Below are positions 21,996-32,007 of a stretch of 64,000 bases of DNA, in pieces. The notes below the pieces were generated by a model. That model was not told where the DNA came from, did no database searches, and saw only the letters and a list, made by a program, of their open reading frames with translations. Numbering within the stretch: the stretch's first letter is position 1; each line of letters begins with the position of its first letter. A program made the translations under genes and the position numbers. Source of the stretch: Lunularia cruciata (taxonomy: Eukaryota > Streptophyta > Marchantiopsida > Lunulariales > Lunulariaceae). The DNA is taken from NCBI GenBank assembly GCA_948567375.1, contig OX419756.1, positions 40,934,333-40,998,332 of the forward strand, read 5' to 3'.

Positions 21996-22445
21996 ATAAT
22001 CAGATCGTTTACAACTCAAATCAATCAAACTCAGATCAATACTTGATCTGATCCGCAATAACTTGCCAACAACAGTGCACTGATTACAATCAAGCCACAC
22101 CTACTCTAGCTAAGAGACTCCAAGTAACCCTCGCCGGCTTTTTGTCCACTCTAGCCAAGAACTCGAAGGCTCAACATCAGAGAAGTGAGATCTTTGGAGA
22201 TGCACTTCCAAGGTATACTCCTGATTTTGACCTAGGTCTCATCCCAATGGTCCCGCTGATGGCACACCTGACGGTGCGGATGGTGCAAGTGACGGTGGGC
22301 CCCACCATGAAGTCAGTATCCTAAACACAAAATCTGACCGTCGGAAAGTAGTCTATGAGTAATTGCCAAAATGCCTCTAACTACTATCACTGGAACTCCG
22401 ATGTCCGAGCAATCTAGGTGCAACACTACAAATGGCATGACAATT
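21996..22445 (-). repeat. Family B LTR, outer ~450 bp only
   Basis: Homologous to 34399-34845 of the long LTR. It begins (minus strand) TGTCATGCC at 22445 and breaks off at 21996. The remaining 900 bp or so of the full LTR is missing. Confidence 0.75.
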
Positions 22446-22723
22446 GTTGTGCATATATACATTGCTACACAACATACATTGTTGTCAACATCATACACTA
22501 TAGAAGCATAACTCACACATAAGTCATACATAAACTTAAAGTGCCACAATCACTCCCCTAGCTAGCGGTCAGGTCCCTCTAACTCCAAATAGCCATCTAC
22601 TCCAAGTATATGGTATATCCTATGATAGGCAAAGATCAAGAGGCCGGGTGCTATAGAGCCTCATCGTTAGTCTCATGTCTGCAATCTATACCATATAAAG
22701 AATGAACTAGCTATAGGTCAAGT

Positions 22724-22858
22724 ACATCTAGGACATAACCATTGTCCTTGAGGAACCACCGTGAGTAGAGGAGTCATACATACCATATGCCATCATCTCA
22801 AACATCTATCACACACTAACAAAGTAGCAGCTCCACCAGAAGAGTCACATGATATACA
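22724..22858 (-). pseudogene. PHD finger at the C-terminus of family B integrase
   Basis: The frame encodes C-x2-C-x11-C-x2-C-x4-H-x2-C-x14-C-x2-C over 45 codons, an exact Cys4-His-Cys3 PHD-finger spacing, with the typical V-C-D-x-C block, W-H before the second Cys pair, V-P-x-G-x-W before the last pair and P-x-C at the end. A natural stop follows one residue after the final Cys. One TGA interrupts the domain between the fourth Cys and the Trp. PHD fingers read histone H3 tails in host chromatin proteins; placement at the end of an integrase, where chromoviruses carry a chromodomain, suggests a targeting role (inference). Confidence 0.85.
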
Positions 22859-24050
22859 CCTCAAGCTTGCACGTACAAGTGCCAAGCTTGGGTCCATAAT
22901 ACCATCAATGTTTGGGAGGTGGCATGGTGCACAATTGCACACATGATCCTTCCAAACAACACCATCATGTCCTTTTAACACAAGGATCTAGATGGAAAAA
23001 CCTCATGCACTCTCAAGATAGTGCGGCTTGTCGAAACATCAAGTGTTATTAGTCTGCTATAGATATACATAGTCACTTGGATGAAATTGACGGATTGAGG
23101 GTCTATAACCTCCTCCTTGAATAGTAGCATAATGTAAGGTATCCTTATGTTGAGAAATTGCCAAGTTCTCAAAGGCCATTGGCATCACTCTCCAAAAGAT
23201 CTCTGCATGTTGAGAACATGTGCTCACCCATACATCTGGATCATCCAAGTCCAAGACTATAGTAGCATCTTGAGGAATGGCTGCATGTAAATCTAGATCT
23301 CGTCCATAGAGTAGAAAGTAAGGAGAGAAGGATGCTAAGGAGGCTTGCTGGCTGAATCAATAACCCATGGCTAACCAAGGTAATTGGAGATCCCAATCTC
23401 CTAAGTGGCCTCTTTGCAAACCATACTTTTGCAATCCTCTCTTCATTGTCTGAACCACTCTCTTTGCTAAGCCATCTGCCTTAGGGTGATCTCCAGATGT
23501 AGTACGATGATCAATCAAAGCTTTGTCACACAAGACTTGAAACTCCCCCAAGAACTCTAAACCCTTATCAATCAAAACCTTAGTTGGTGCACCAAAATGA
23601 CTAAGAACTTGATCCAGGAACGAGTAAGCCCTCCCTTCACTAGACTTGTCAGGAAGTGCCACCAACTCAGTCCTCTTGGAGAAGTGCTCCACCATCACCA
23701 AAACATACCAATGATGTCTCACTATCAACGGTAAAGGTCTGGCAAAGTCCAAACTCCAGTGGTAACCTAATCCCATGATAGGTAATGGGTGTAACTATGG
23801 TGTCGGAGCATTGAATGATGCTCTAACTTGGTCACAAACCACACATCTGGCAACAAACTATTGTACTTTGGTCTATATATTGCTCCACCAATAGTGACTC
23901 TGGAGTAAGCTATATGTATGCTTTACTCCAAAATGTCCTAGCTCCTCATGAGCATGATGGACCAACTATAGTCTTTGAGATGGAAATAGTACTACTCTCA
24001 CTCTACCATCCTCCCATACACGCAAAAAATATTTGCCCTCCAATCTGAAT
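22859..24050 (-). pseudogene. Family B integrase, broken
   Basis: The zinc-binding part (about 23960-23820) shows HAHEELGHFGVKHTYSLLQ and, further on, C-V-V-C. The core (23776-23357) has the first acidic block in SLDFARPLP and the second in LIDKGLEF. At the third block the frame reads ADGLAKRVVQ, with Lys where the catalytic Glu is expected. The C-terminal region (23254-22980) includes YATIQGGGYRPSIRQFHP and ILRVHEV, then a one-base frameshift near 22980 leads into a Cys-containing linker and the PHD finger. It is catalytically dead. Confidence 0.8.
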
Positions 24051-24196
24051 CATCTGGCATGCTGAAGAACACAATCTCTCTCCTTGGCCCCAACTGTGCC
24101 ACCCACAAAACCAGTGCAAAAATAGTCCATCACTAAGACGTCACCATGAATGTCTCACTGAATTGTACCAATATCTTCACTTCTGGATCTATGACC

Positions 24197-24901
24197 TGTG
24201 AGCCGGCCTGTCTCTCACTCAGGATGAACCTCTGATGGCTATTATGGTAGCACACCATGGACTAAGAAGGCAAGGAACCCCAACTCCATCATACTCCTCC
24301 AAGGCTAACACTCCAAGACTCAAGACATTGCTCACTAGAGAACTCAATGAGAGAGATAGTTGCAAATGAAAGGATGATGAGTACCTCCTCACCCCTTGTT
24401 TATATACTTGTGAAATAGTTATGTACCAAAGTTGCTAATTACCGGAGTAATTCAAGTTACTAGACTAAAAGTCAAGTCAAGTCAAGTCAAGTCAAGTCAA
24501 AAAGTAGAAAGGAATATCCATTCACATGGGCATATTCCCTTAAGCATGTGGTCTTATCTTGACCCAACCACTAAGTCAAGGATTCCTTCACATGGGCTAT
24601 CCTTGGACTAAAGAAGAATCCAAAAAAAAAAGGCTTGCGGGCCCAAGAGTTCTCAACTCTTTCCTCAAAGCCAAACACCTAGGAATAATACCAAGTCAAC
24701 ACACTAAAATCCAAAATAAAGGTGCTCATCTTTTCTACTTCCTCTAAAGTAAGGTCCCATCTATCTTAGCTATGACTAACTTTAGTTAACCATCACTAAT
24801 ATAGAACTATCCTTTATCTCTATATAAATAATATCTCATAAGTACTTGTAATACCAAGCTAAATATCACAATACCACACACATGCACAAATGGGTGTTAC
24901 A
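24197..24901 (-). repeat. 3' LTR of element A
   Basis: 705 bp, TGTGAGCC…GGGTGTTACA on the plus strand. It contains six tandem GTCAA units at 24471-24500, absent from the 5' copy. A G-rich stretch (CCGGGGTAA, minus strand) directly inside this LTR is the likely polypurine-tract position. Confidence 0.92.
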
Positions 24902-24947
24902 TTACCCCGGACTAAGTTTTCACTTTGTCCTCAAAGTGAAGGTCTCT

Positions 24948-25592
24948 CTACCTTCTATGGTACATCTTCAACTTATCATGGTTAATCCTATCAAAGTGTT
25001 TTCCTCCCAACTCCTTGAGATCATAGGTGTAATTGCCCCACACCTTCTCTACTATGAAAGGTCCAAAGTACTTGGGCAAAAACTTCTTTTGCACTCTCTT
25101 GAATCGAATGGAATCAAACAACATTACCCAATCACCTTTTTTGAAAGGCTCCACCTTCTTCTTGCCTTGCCTCTTGTCATAGCTCTCCTTTTGTTTCCTT
25201 TGGGCTTGCTCCACTCGAACCATAGCAACTGCTCTTGCCTCTTCCAACTCCATGAGTTGATCCTTCCTTGACTTCTCTGCATCACTTCCTTGTGCTTTCT
25301 TCAATCTCCTATGAATGCTTTGGAAGGTAGGAAGATCAAAGTGAATAGGTAAGGTAGACTCAGTACCATACACCAATTGGAATGGAGAGTATCCGGTGGA
25401 AGTCTTCATGGTTGTCCTATACTCCCACAAAACTGCATGAATCCTCTTGTCCCAATGATGTTTAGCCCCGTCCATTTCTGCTTCTTTGGCCAACATCATG
25501 CACAAGGTCTGATTGGTTCTCTCTGCCAAGCCATTGGAATTTGGCTTATAGGATGTAGTTACTCTATGTGTGATAGAGAAATGTCCTAGCAT
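24948..25592 (-). pseudogene. Element A integrase C-terminal half
   Basis: It continues the integrase in the same frame as 25608-26114 after one in-frame TGA (25608-25610). The third catalytic Glu is present in NGLAERTNQT. The basic linker (RKQKESYDKRQGKKKVEPF) is followed by the SH3-like C-terminal domain: GDWVMLF, KYFGPFIVEKVWGNYTYDL, and a closing INHDKLKMYHRR. Nothing resembling a chromodomain follows before the LTR. Confidence 0.85.
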
Positions 25593-25607
25593 GGCTGTAG
25601 TAATGCT

Positions 25608-26114
25608 TCATATAAACTCTCCTCCTCTATCAGAAACCAACTCCAAAGGGCATCCAAACCTAGTGATAATGCGTTCATAAAGAAATCTACCCACTTCATC
25701 TTCATTCTTGTCCCTTAATGGTCTAGCCTCAACCCACTTGGTAAGGTAATCAGTAACTACCACAATGTACCGATTGTTCCTTGGGGTTCTATTGAGAGGT
25801 CCTACAAAATCAATTCCCCACTTCTCAAAAGGTCCTAGCAATGGAATTGATCTAAGTGGTGGAGTGGATGTAGACTTTCTAGCAAAAGCTTGACAAACAT
25901 GACAAGTTTTGCAATAATCAAGACAATCCTTAAAAATCCCTCTCCAATGGTAACCTGCATCTAGAATCTTGAAAGCAATCACCTTTCCTGCAAAGTGTCC
26001 TCCACATACTAAACCTTCATGAAACTCCTTTATGAGTAGGATAGACTCTTCCTTACCCACTGCTCTTTGAAGTAGACCATCTGCTCCTTGGTGAAAAAGA
26101 ATATCCTCCACCAT
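25608..26114 (-). pseudogene. Element A integrase zinc-binding and core N-half
   Basis: The HHCC domain is intact: H-x-x-x-x-C-G-G-H…C-K-T-C-H-V-C. The core carries the first Asp in WGIDFVGPL and the second in LVSDRGGEF, then an in-frame TGA. It is joined to the preceding RT/RNase H frame by a frameshift near 26095. Confidence 0.85.
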
Positions 26115-28565
26115 TGTGTAAGGTCTAGATCTTGCTGCAAGGGCCTTCCTCTCCTAGCATGCATCCCTTCTGGATAGTTACCTCTTGTCACAAAATCCAC
26201 AATCTCCTTGTACTCCATTGGAATCTCTTGAGTGACTGAGATTGTCATGAGCTCCTCATCCGGGAAGGAATCATCTACTGGTTCATCTCCATCATGATCA
26301 TAGGCTCTAGATAACAAATCAGCATTTGCATGTTTCTTTCCTGGCCTATCCTCAATTGTGTAGTCATACTCAGACAAGAGTATCATCCACCTTGCTAGTC
26401 TTCTTTCAACATTAGGCTTGTTGAAGATGTACTTCAAAGCCTTGTGATTCGTGACAATTGTGGCTTTCCCTCCAATCAAGTAGTGTCTAAACTTCTTGAG
26501 ACCAAAGATCACTGCCAACCCTTCTCTCCCCGTGATAGAGTAGTTCTTCTCTCCTAAAACCATCTGCCTACTAGCATAAGCTATTGGATGATCATGCCCA
26601 TCTTGGTCTAATTGACTAAGAGTGCATCCTATAGCTACATTAGAAGCATCAGTGTAGAGGATGAAAGGCTTACTCCAATCAGGTTTAGCAAGAATTGGAG
26701 CTACAACAAGGGATTGCTTGAACTCCTCAAAAGCTTTGAGAGCCTCCTTGTCTTCCAAAATCACCATGTAATCTACACCCTTCTTCATGTAGATGGTCAA
26801 TGCATAAGCCTTGTTGGAAAATGAGAAGATGAACCTCCTATAGTACCCAACCATTCCCAAGAATTGGCGTAACTTTGTCAAGCTTGAAGGTAATGGAAGG
26901 TCTGAGATTTTCCTCACCTTCTCAGGATCAACTGCTATTCCATCCTTGGAGATGATGTGCCCCAAAAGTAGACCTTCTTCACATCCAAAAATGCACTTCT
27001 CTGGGTTGAGTGATGCATTTGCCTCATCCAAGCATTGCAAGACTTTGATTAGGTGCTCAAAGTGCTCCTCCTTGCTCCCATAGACACAAAAGTCATCAAT
27101 GAAGTCTCTCACAAATTTCCCAATGAAAGGTTCAAATACCTTGTTCATGAACCGTTGGAATGTGGCTGGAGCATTGCAAAGCCCAAAAGTCATGACCTTG
27201 AAAGCATAAGTTCCCCAAGGTGTGGTGAACGTGGTGAGTTGTTGATGCTCTGGTGCAATCTTGATTTGGTTGTATCCACTATAACCATCTCCAAAATTGT
27301 ACCTCTCATGACCTGCAACCTCCTCCAAGATCTCATCAATGAATGGCAATGGGTAGTAGTCCTTCTTGGTAACAACATTGAGCTTCTTGTAATCCACACA
27401 TACCCGAAGCTTGCCATTCTTTTTCTTCACAATGACAATTGGAGACACCCATTCTGAATTCTCTACCTCAAAGATAAATCCAACCTCCTTGAGCTTATCA
27501 ATCTCCTTCTTCACAACCAAAGATATTGGTGGGCTAATGCGACGTTGCTTTTGGCGGATTGGTCTTGCATGTGACTCCACCTCTATCTTGTGCTCCTCCA
27601 AGGTAACTTCTTTCAAATCCTTGTAAAAAAAAGAAAACACATGGATGAACTTGCGGAAAATCTCCTCAAATCTCACCTTCTCCTCCTTGGTAACATTTGG
27701 GCCATACTTGAGGGTAGATAACCTTCTCTCTACCTCCTCAAGTGTCAATGGTGATTTATTTGGGTCCTTCAAAACCTCTGGCTTAGGCTCAAAATCCATA
27801 GCACACAAAGGATACACATCTGAATCAGATTCAGATTCATCCTCCTCCGTGGAAGTCTCCTCTTCCATGCTTGTGTCCACACTTGAAGCTCCTTCTTCAG
27901 AATCTGATTCCCAATAATCAGAAGATGGGGTATCTGAATGTGAAGTGTTGGTGGTGTTAGTCACATGAACAGTGACTCTATGGTTTGATGGCCCAATCCT
28001 CAAGTACCCTTTGTGCCATCGATCAGTTGTGTGTGCTGCTCTCAACCATGGCCTCCCAAGAAGTAAGTCATAGCTTGAATCCTTCAAGACTTGGAAAGTC
28101 ATGAGATTTTGAACTCCCATAACTGAAACTACCACCTTATCCATCACCCCTACTGGTCGAACTTGTTGCTTGTTTGCCATGCTCACCACAAATGTTGAAG
28201 GTCTTGAGGGTATCATACCCAACTTCTTCATCAACCTTTCTGACATGGCATTCATTGTTGATCCTCCATCAACCAATGCATCCTTGATGTTGTGACCATT
28301 CACTCTCACATCAATCTTGGAGGCATATTCACAAGCCTCCCATGGTGCTGGCTTGGCATCCACCACCCCCATTGATACTGGAACTTTTGCCTTCTTCTTC
28401 TTCTTGCTCCTTGTAGAACTCAAACCACCTCTAAGCTCCTTTCTCAAGGTAGGGTTCAAAGCAATTAATTGGCCCACTGTGATGTTAGCGTTGTGACTAC
28501 CAACATCCTCCAACACATTGTAGTTCCATTGTTGCTTTGAGATCAAGAAGTCCTCCATCCCCAAC
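26030..28565 (-). pseudogene. pol: Element A protease-RT-RNase H
   Basis: A long open frame of about 830 codons. The aspartic protease has its active site as DALVDGGSTMNAMS (D-G-G-S instead of D-[ST]-G-A) and LLGRPWL near its end. RT shows FEVENSEWVSPIVIVKKK, RVCVDYKKLN, YPLPFIDEILEEV, FGLCNAPATFQ and the catalytic box FIDDF, with two Asp. The block that usually holds the first catalytic Asp reads FGDGYSGYNQI. RNase H begins FILYTDASN and includes VLGEKNYSITGREGLAV and HANADLLSRA. RT residues look consistent with a gypsy lineage outside the chromoviruses; that placement is inference. Frame ends by frameshift into integrase. Confidence 0.88.
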
Positions 28566-29042
28566 TTCTTCCTTAGAGTCTTTGTTGTTGATGGTGGTGC
28601 GAGTGCTCCTAGTAGACATAGGAGTATCCTTGCTTGATGTAAATCCTTGAGAAGAGTGAACATCCTCTGCAAAACGAGCTCTCTTCTTCTCTTGTGCCAA
28701 AAGCTCCAAATTAAGACCCTTCGAGTTTGAGCACTCTCCCTTCTCATACTTGCTCTCAACCACATCTATGGATGCTATCCCCTTACCTTTGTTGGGATTA
28801 GGAGCCACTTGGGTTTCAATACCTCCCTCTTTCCCTCTATTGGCTCCCTCATAACCCCTTCCTCCATGGTAAGTGGAATTTGGGCAATTCCTTTGGATAT
28901 GGCCTCTACCTCCACAACCAAAACAATTTCTATCATTGAAATTGTTGGCTGGTTGGCCTCCTCTATATGGATAGTTTCCATAACTCTTAGGCCTTCTCCC
29001 TACATTCTGATCCACCTCTCTCTTCTCCCATAGTTGCACCAC
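28497..29042 (-). pseudogene. gag: Element A gag C-terminal part with zinc knuckle
   Basis: The frame carries CFGCGGRGHIQRNC, an intact C-x2-C-x4-H-x4-C knuckle, between Gly/Arg/Tyr-rich stretches. It is joined to the capsid frame upstream by a frameshift near 29040 and to the protease frame by another near 28565. The second part is lysine- and serine-rich. Confidence 0.85.
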
Positions 29043-29767
29043 ATTGATCTTGAGATCCGTAGTTGTTTTGTGATGGTTTGGAGTGGATCTTTTGGTGGAG
29101 GTGCAAGAACTGGAGCAACTACTACTTGTGGTGCAACCCTTGTCACCAAAGTATCAGAAGTTCCACCATACTTGTAGCCTTGAGGAGGATGCACAACCTC
29201 CTTCACCACCAAATCACTCTCATCCCCTTCCAAACTCTCCTCCATACGAATTGCGATCTTGATAGCTTCAACCTTGGAAGAAGGTTTCTCATATCTCACC
29301 TTGCTTCTAATTTGTGGTCTCAATCCTCCCACAAAATTCTTGGTGAGCATGGCCCCTATGCCAATCATTGTAGTCTCCATATCATCCCCACCCTTCCTCA
29401 ACTCTATGCAAAATCTGGACTCCAACTTTTCCACTCTTTCCACATAGACCCTCACTTTCTCTCCATCTCCTTGCTTGAGAAATGTAACCTCACTCATCAA
29501 TCTCTCATAACTCTCATCAGGAAGAAATTTTTCAATGAGTGTTGAAGTCAAAGTCTCCCAAGACTCCTCTTCCCCCTCTCTCCTCTCTCTCTTTTGGTAT
29601 TCTGACTCATACCATGTAAGTGCTGCATCCTCAAAGAAATCTGGTAATAATGAGGCCCACTCATTCTTCCTCCTCTCATTTTTTCCTATGCAAGCTCTCT
29701 TGAAGTCTCTCACAAAGGCCTCCACATCTTCTCCATCCTTGCCAAAGAAAACCGGAAGTTTCCCCAT
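29000..29767 (-). pseudogene. gag: Element A gag capsid region
   Basis: It starts with ATG at 29767 (MGKLPVFFGKDGEDVEAFV). The retrotransposon-gag core is visible: a W-x-x-L-L-P-x-F-F-x-x-A-A-x-x-W-Y block, LIEKFLPDE, and FVGGLRPQIRSKV. About 255 codons remain open before the frameshift into the knuckle-bearing frame. Confidence 0.88.
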
Positions 29768-30000
29768 CTTAACCCCTCACTATCTTTCTTTTCTCTCAAT
29801 TTTTTTTCTCTTTTTTTTTCTCTCACTCTATTACTAATAGAGTATATACATGACTAACACTATCTGAGAATAATCCACTCTAGGGAACACAAAAGGTTCA
29901 GGTTGCTCCAAGATTTCTATTGCAACATCAAATCCTAGAGTGCATATTAATCTAACTCTCATGGATAGTTTATCCATAAGTTGAAAGATTATCTCCATCA

Positions 30001-30468
30001 CTAATCTTGAGAACTAGCTGATGAAGGTGGTAGTATTTCTGTAGCTGTACTCTCTCCAAGATCCTTCACCAAAGTTTCCAAAAGTGCTTTTACTCCACTA
30101 CACTCATGTCCTTTTGGAAGTCCTTCAACTCCACAAACCTCACACAACTCCTTGGTCTTAGATCTTCTCCCTCCCAATCTTGGTGAAGAAGATCCAACAT
30201 GCAAACCCAAGTCAAGTAAGCCTCTCCTTTCCCTCAATCTCTTGCTCTCAAAGGTCAATGGATATGAACTTGCCTTATGTCCCTTCTCTCCACATAGAAA
30301 GCACTTAGACTCACTCTTTCCTCCAAGTGGTGTAGGTTTTTGGATCCTCTCAACACTCTCTTCAAATTCTATTGTAAACTCTCTTTTCCTCAAATCCACC
30401 CCTACAATCACCTCAAACCCTTGGGGAACCTTGCATAATCTCAATTTCCACTCTTGATGACCCTCCAT
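30001..30468 (-). CDS. Extra ORF between PBS and gag of element A, zinc-knuckle-like
   Basis: 155 codons from ATG at 30468, separated from gag by about 230 bases. The N-terminal half (MEGHQEWKLRLCKVPQGFEV) is unrecognised. It is followed by a CCHC-like motif CFLCGEKGHKASSY, where the last Cys is Tyr, and a second Cys/His cluster CEVCGVEGLPKGHEC. A basic stretch (KRLRERR) lies between them. An extra ORF upstream of gag is known from some plant gypsy lineages, notably Ogre-like elements; whether this is homologous is not known. It may instead be a captured host zinc-knuckle fragment. Confidence 0.55.
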   Translation of the reverse strand: MEGHQEWKLRLCKVPQGFEVIVGVDLRKREFTIEFEESVERIQKPTPLGGKSESKCFLCGEKGHKASSYPLTFESKRLRERRGLLDLGLHVGSSSPRLGGRRSKTKELCEVCGVEGLPKGHECSGVKALLETLVKDLGESTATEILPPSSASSQD

Positions 30469-31306
30469 GTTCCCCAAGATGAATCTAAACACTCAAACAT
30501 GCTTTTTGTTGATCTCAAACTTCTCATGCATGAGATCTCCACTCTGCAGAATTGACCCTTCCTCACAATGTCACTCAAATCTCCCAACCAATATGTCACA
30601 GTCCTCTGATATTTTCCACACTTGATCACAACTCCAGGGTGTCCCTCCCTGCAAAATTTCAGATCTTTTCATTGAGCCATTTGGCCTAGACACCTTTCTA
30701 TTCAGCACCCATATTTCAGATTTGGTCTGAAAACCACCCCCCTCACTTCAAAAACTCATAACGCACTGCGCAAAAACGATCTCTCTCTAATTTTTGTGGC
30801 AGCAGGTAGGATAGAACGCACTGAATTTTCTTGGAAAATTTCAGGACAATTCACTGAAAATTGTAGAAATGGCAGACTCTGTACAATTTTCCAGAGAGCA
30901 TACAGTTGCGGGAGCACTTTACCCTATCAACTTTCAAAAATTCTAGCCCAGTGCGCATAGAAGCTCTCACAATAATTTCAAGTGTGCTAACTGAAAGATA
31001 ACCCAAGCTATCATGTGTAGAAATCTCAATTCTAGATCTCAAACTTGAGATTTTGCCCAAAATCACCTTAATCCCCAAAATCTGCAATCCACCTCACACA
31101 ATCTCTCCAATTCCTCTCATGTGTACAAGATGTACAAAATCACCTCAAAGACATCATAATGAACTACAGGGTATACAAATGGATCTTGGTTCTCTAACAT
31201 AAATTCAGCCCTCTCCTCTCCTAATGTTCTCTCCAAGTGAGCTCTCATAGCCTCCTTCTGCCTAATGTAGAATTGGACGCGGAACATTATCTTGCCTTCT
31301 AGAGAG

Positions 31307-31324
31307 GTCCCGGCAACGGAACCA
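31307..31324 (-). other. Primer-binding site of element A
   Basis: Minus strand TGGTTCCGTTGCCGGGAC begins 4 nt after the end of the 5' LTR. It is not the common initiator-Met type (TGGTATCAGAG); apart from two positions it resembles the 3' end of a plant tRNA-Asp. Confidence 0.75.
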
Positions 31325-31328
31325 AAAA

Positions 31329-32007
31329 TGTGAGCCGGCCTGTCTCTCACTTAGGATGAACCTCTGATGGCTATTATGGTAGCGCACCATGGACTAAGAA
31401 GGCAAGGAACTCCAACTCCATCATACTCCTCCAAGGCTAACACTCCAAGACTCAAGACATTGCTCACTAGAGAACTCAATGAGAGAGAGATAGTTGCAAA
31501 TGAAAGGATAATGAGTACCTCCTCACCCCTTGTTTATATACTTGTGAAATAGTTCCGTACCAAAGTTACTAATTACCGTAGTAACTCAAGTTACTAGACT
31601 AAAAGTCAAGTAAAGTCGAAAAGTAGAAAGGAATATCCATTCACATGGGCATATTCCCCTTATCTTGACCCAACCACTAAAGCAAGGATTCCTTCACATG
31701 GGCTATCCTTGGACTAAAGAAGAATCCGAAACAAAAAGGCTTGCGGGCCCAAGAGTTCTCAACTCTTTCCCCAAAGCCAAACACCTAGGAATAATACCAA
31801 GTCGACACACTAAAATCCAAAATAGTGGGGCTCATCTTTTCTACTTCCTCTAAAGTAAGGTCCCATCTATCTTAGCTATGACTAACTTTAGCTAACCATG
31901 ACTAATATAGAACCATCCTTTATCTCTATATAAATAATATCTCTTAAGTACTTGTAATACCAACCTAAATATCACAATACCACACACATGCACAAATGGG
32001 TGTTACA
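31329..32007 (-). repeat. 5' LTR of element A
   Basis: 679 bp, TGTGAGCC…GGGTGTTACA on the plus strand. It lies next to the primer-binding site, which fixes the element's orientation as minus. The plus-strand flank at 32008 is GTCCA. Confidence 0.92.

Larger units (their letters stand above)
21886..24196 (-). mobile_element. Ty3/gypsy family B, copy 2, 3' part (integrase-PHD-LTR)
   Basis: On the minus strand from 24196: end of RNase H/linker, integrase zinc-binding domain, integrase core, C-terminal region, a PHD finger (22858-22724), a stop, a short 3' untranslated stretch, then the start of an LTR at 22445. The upper end is cut exactly where the A element begins. Family-B gag resumes at 32008 on the other side, but protease, RT and RNase H are absent from both sides. 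Confidence 0.8.
24197..32007 (-). mobile_element. Complete Ty3/gypsy element, family A
   Basis: 7.81 kb with two full LTRs (24197-24901 and 31329-32007), a primer-binding site 4 nt inside the 5' LTR, an extra ORF, gag and pol. No chromodomain was found; pol ends after an integrase C-terminal domain. The two LTRs differ by several substitutions and by an expanded (GTCAA) run and a small insertion in the 3' copy, so insertion is not recent. Flanking bases (GACC before, GTCCA after) do not form a target duplication, and the two flanks are non-adjacent parts of family B. Confidence 0.92.

Noticed and set aside
24471-24500. Six GTCAA units as a possible satellite or CRISPR-like array
   Set aside because: A short microsatellite expansion within one LTR; absent from the sister LTR, and there are no spacers.
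24559-24747. 62-codon frame kept open in three family-A LTR copies (also 31665-31853 and 38119-38307)
   Set aside because: It is antisense to the element, starts with TTG, and the copies are too similar for openness to mean selection.
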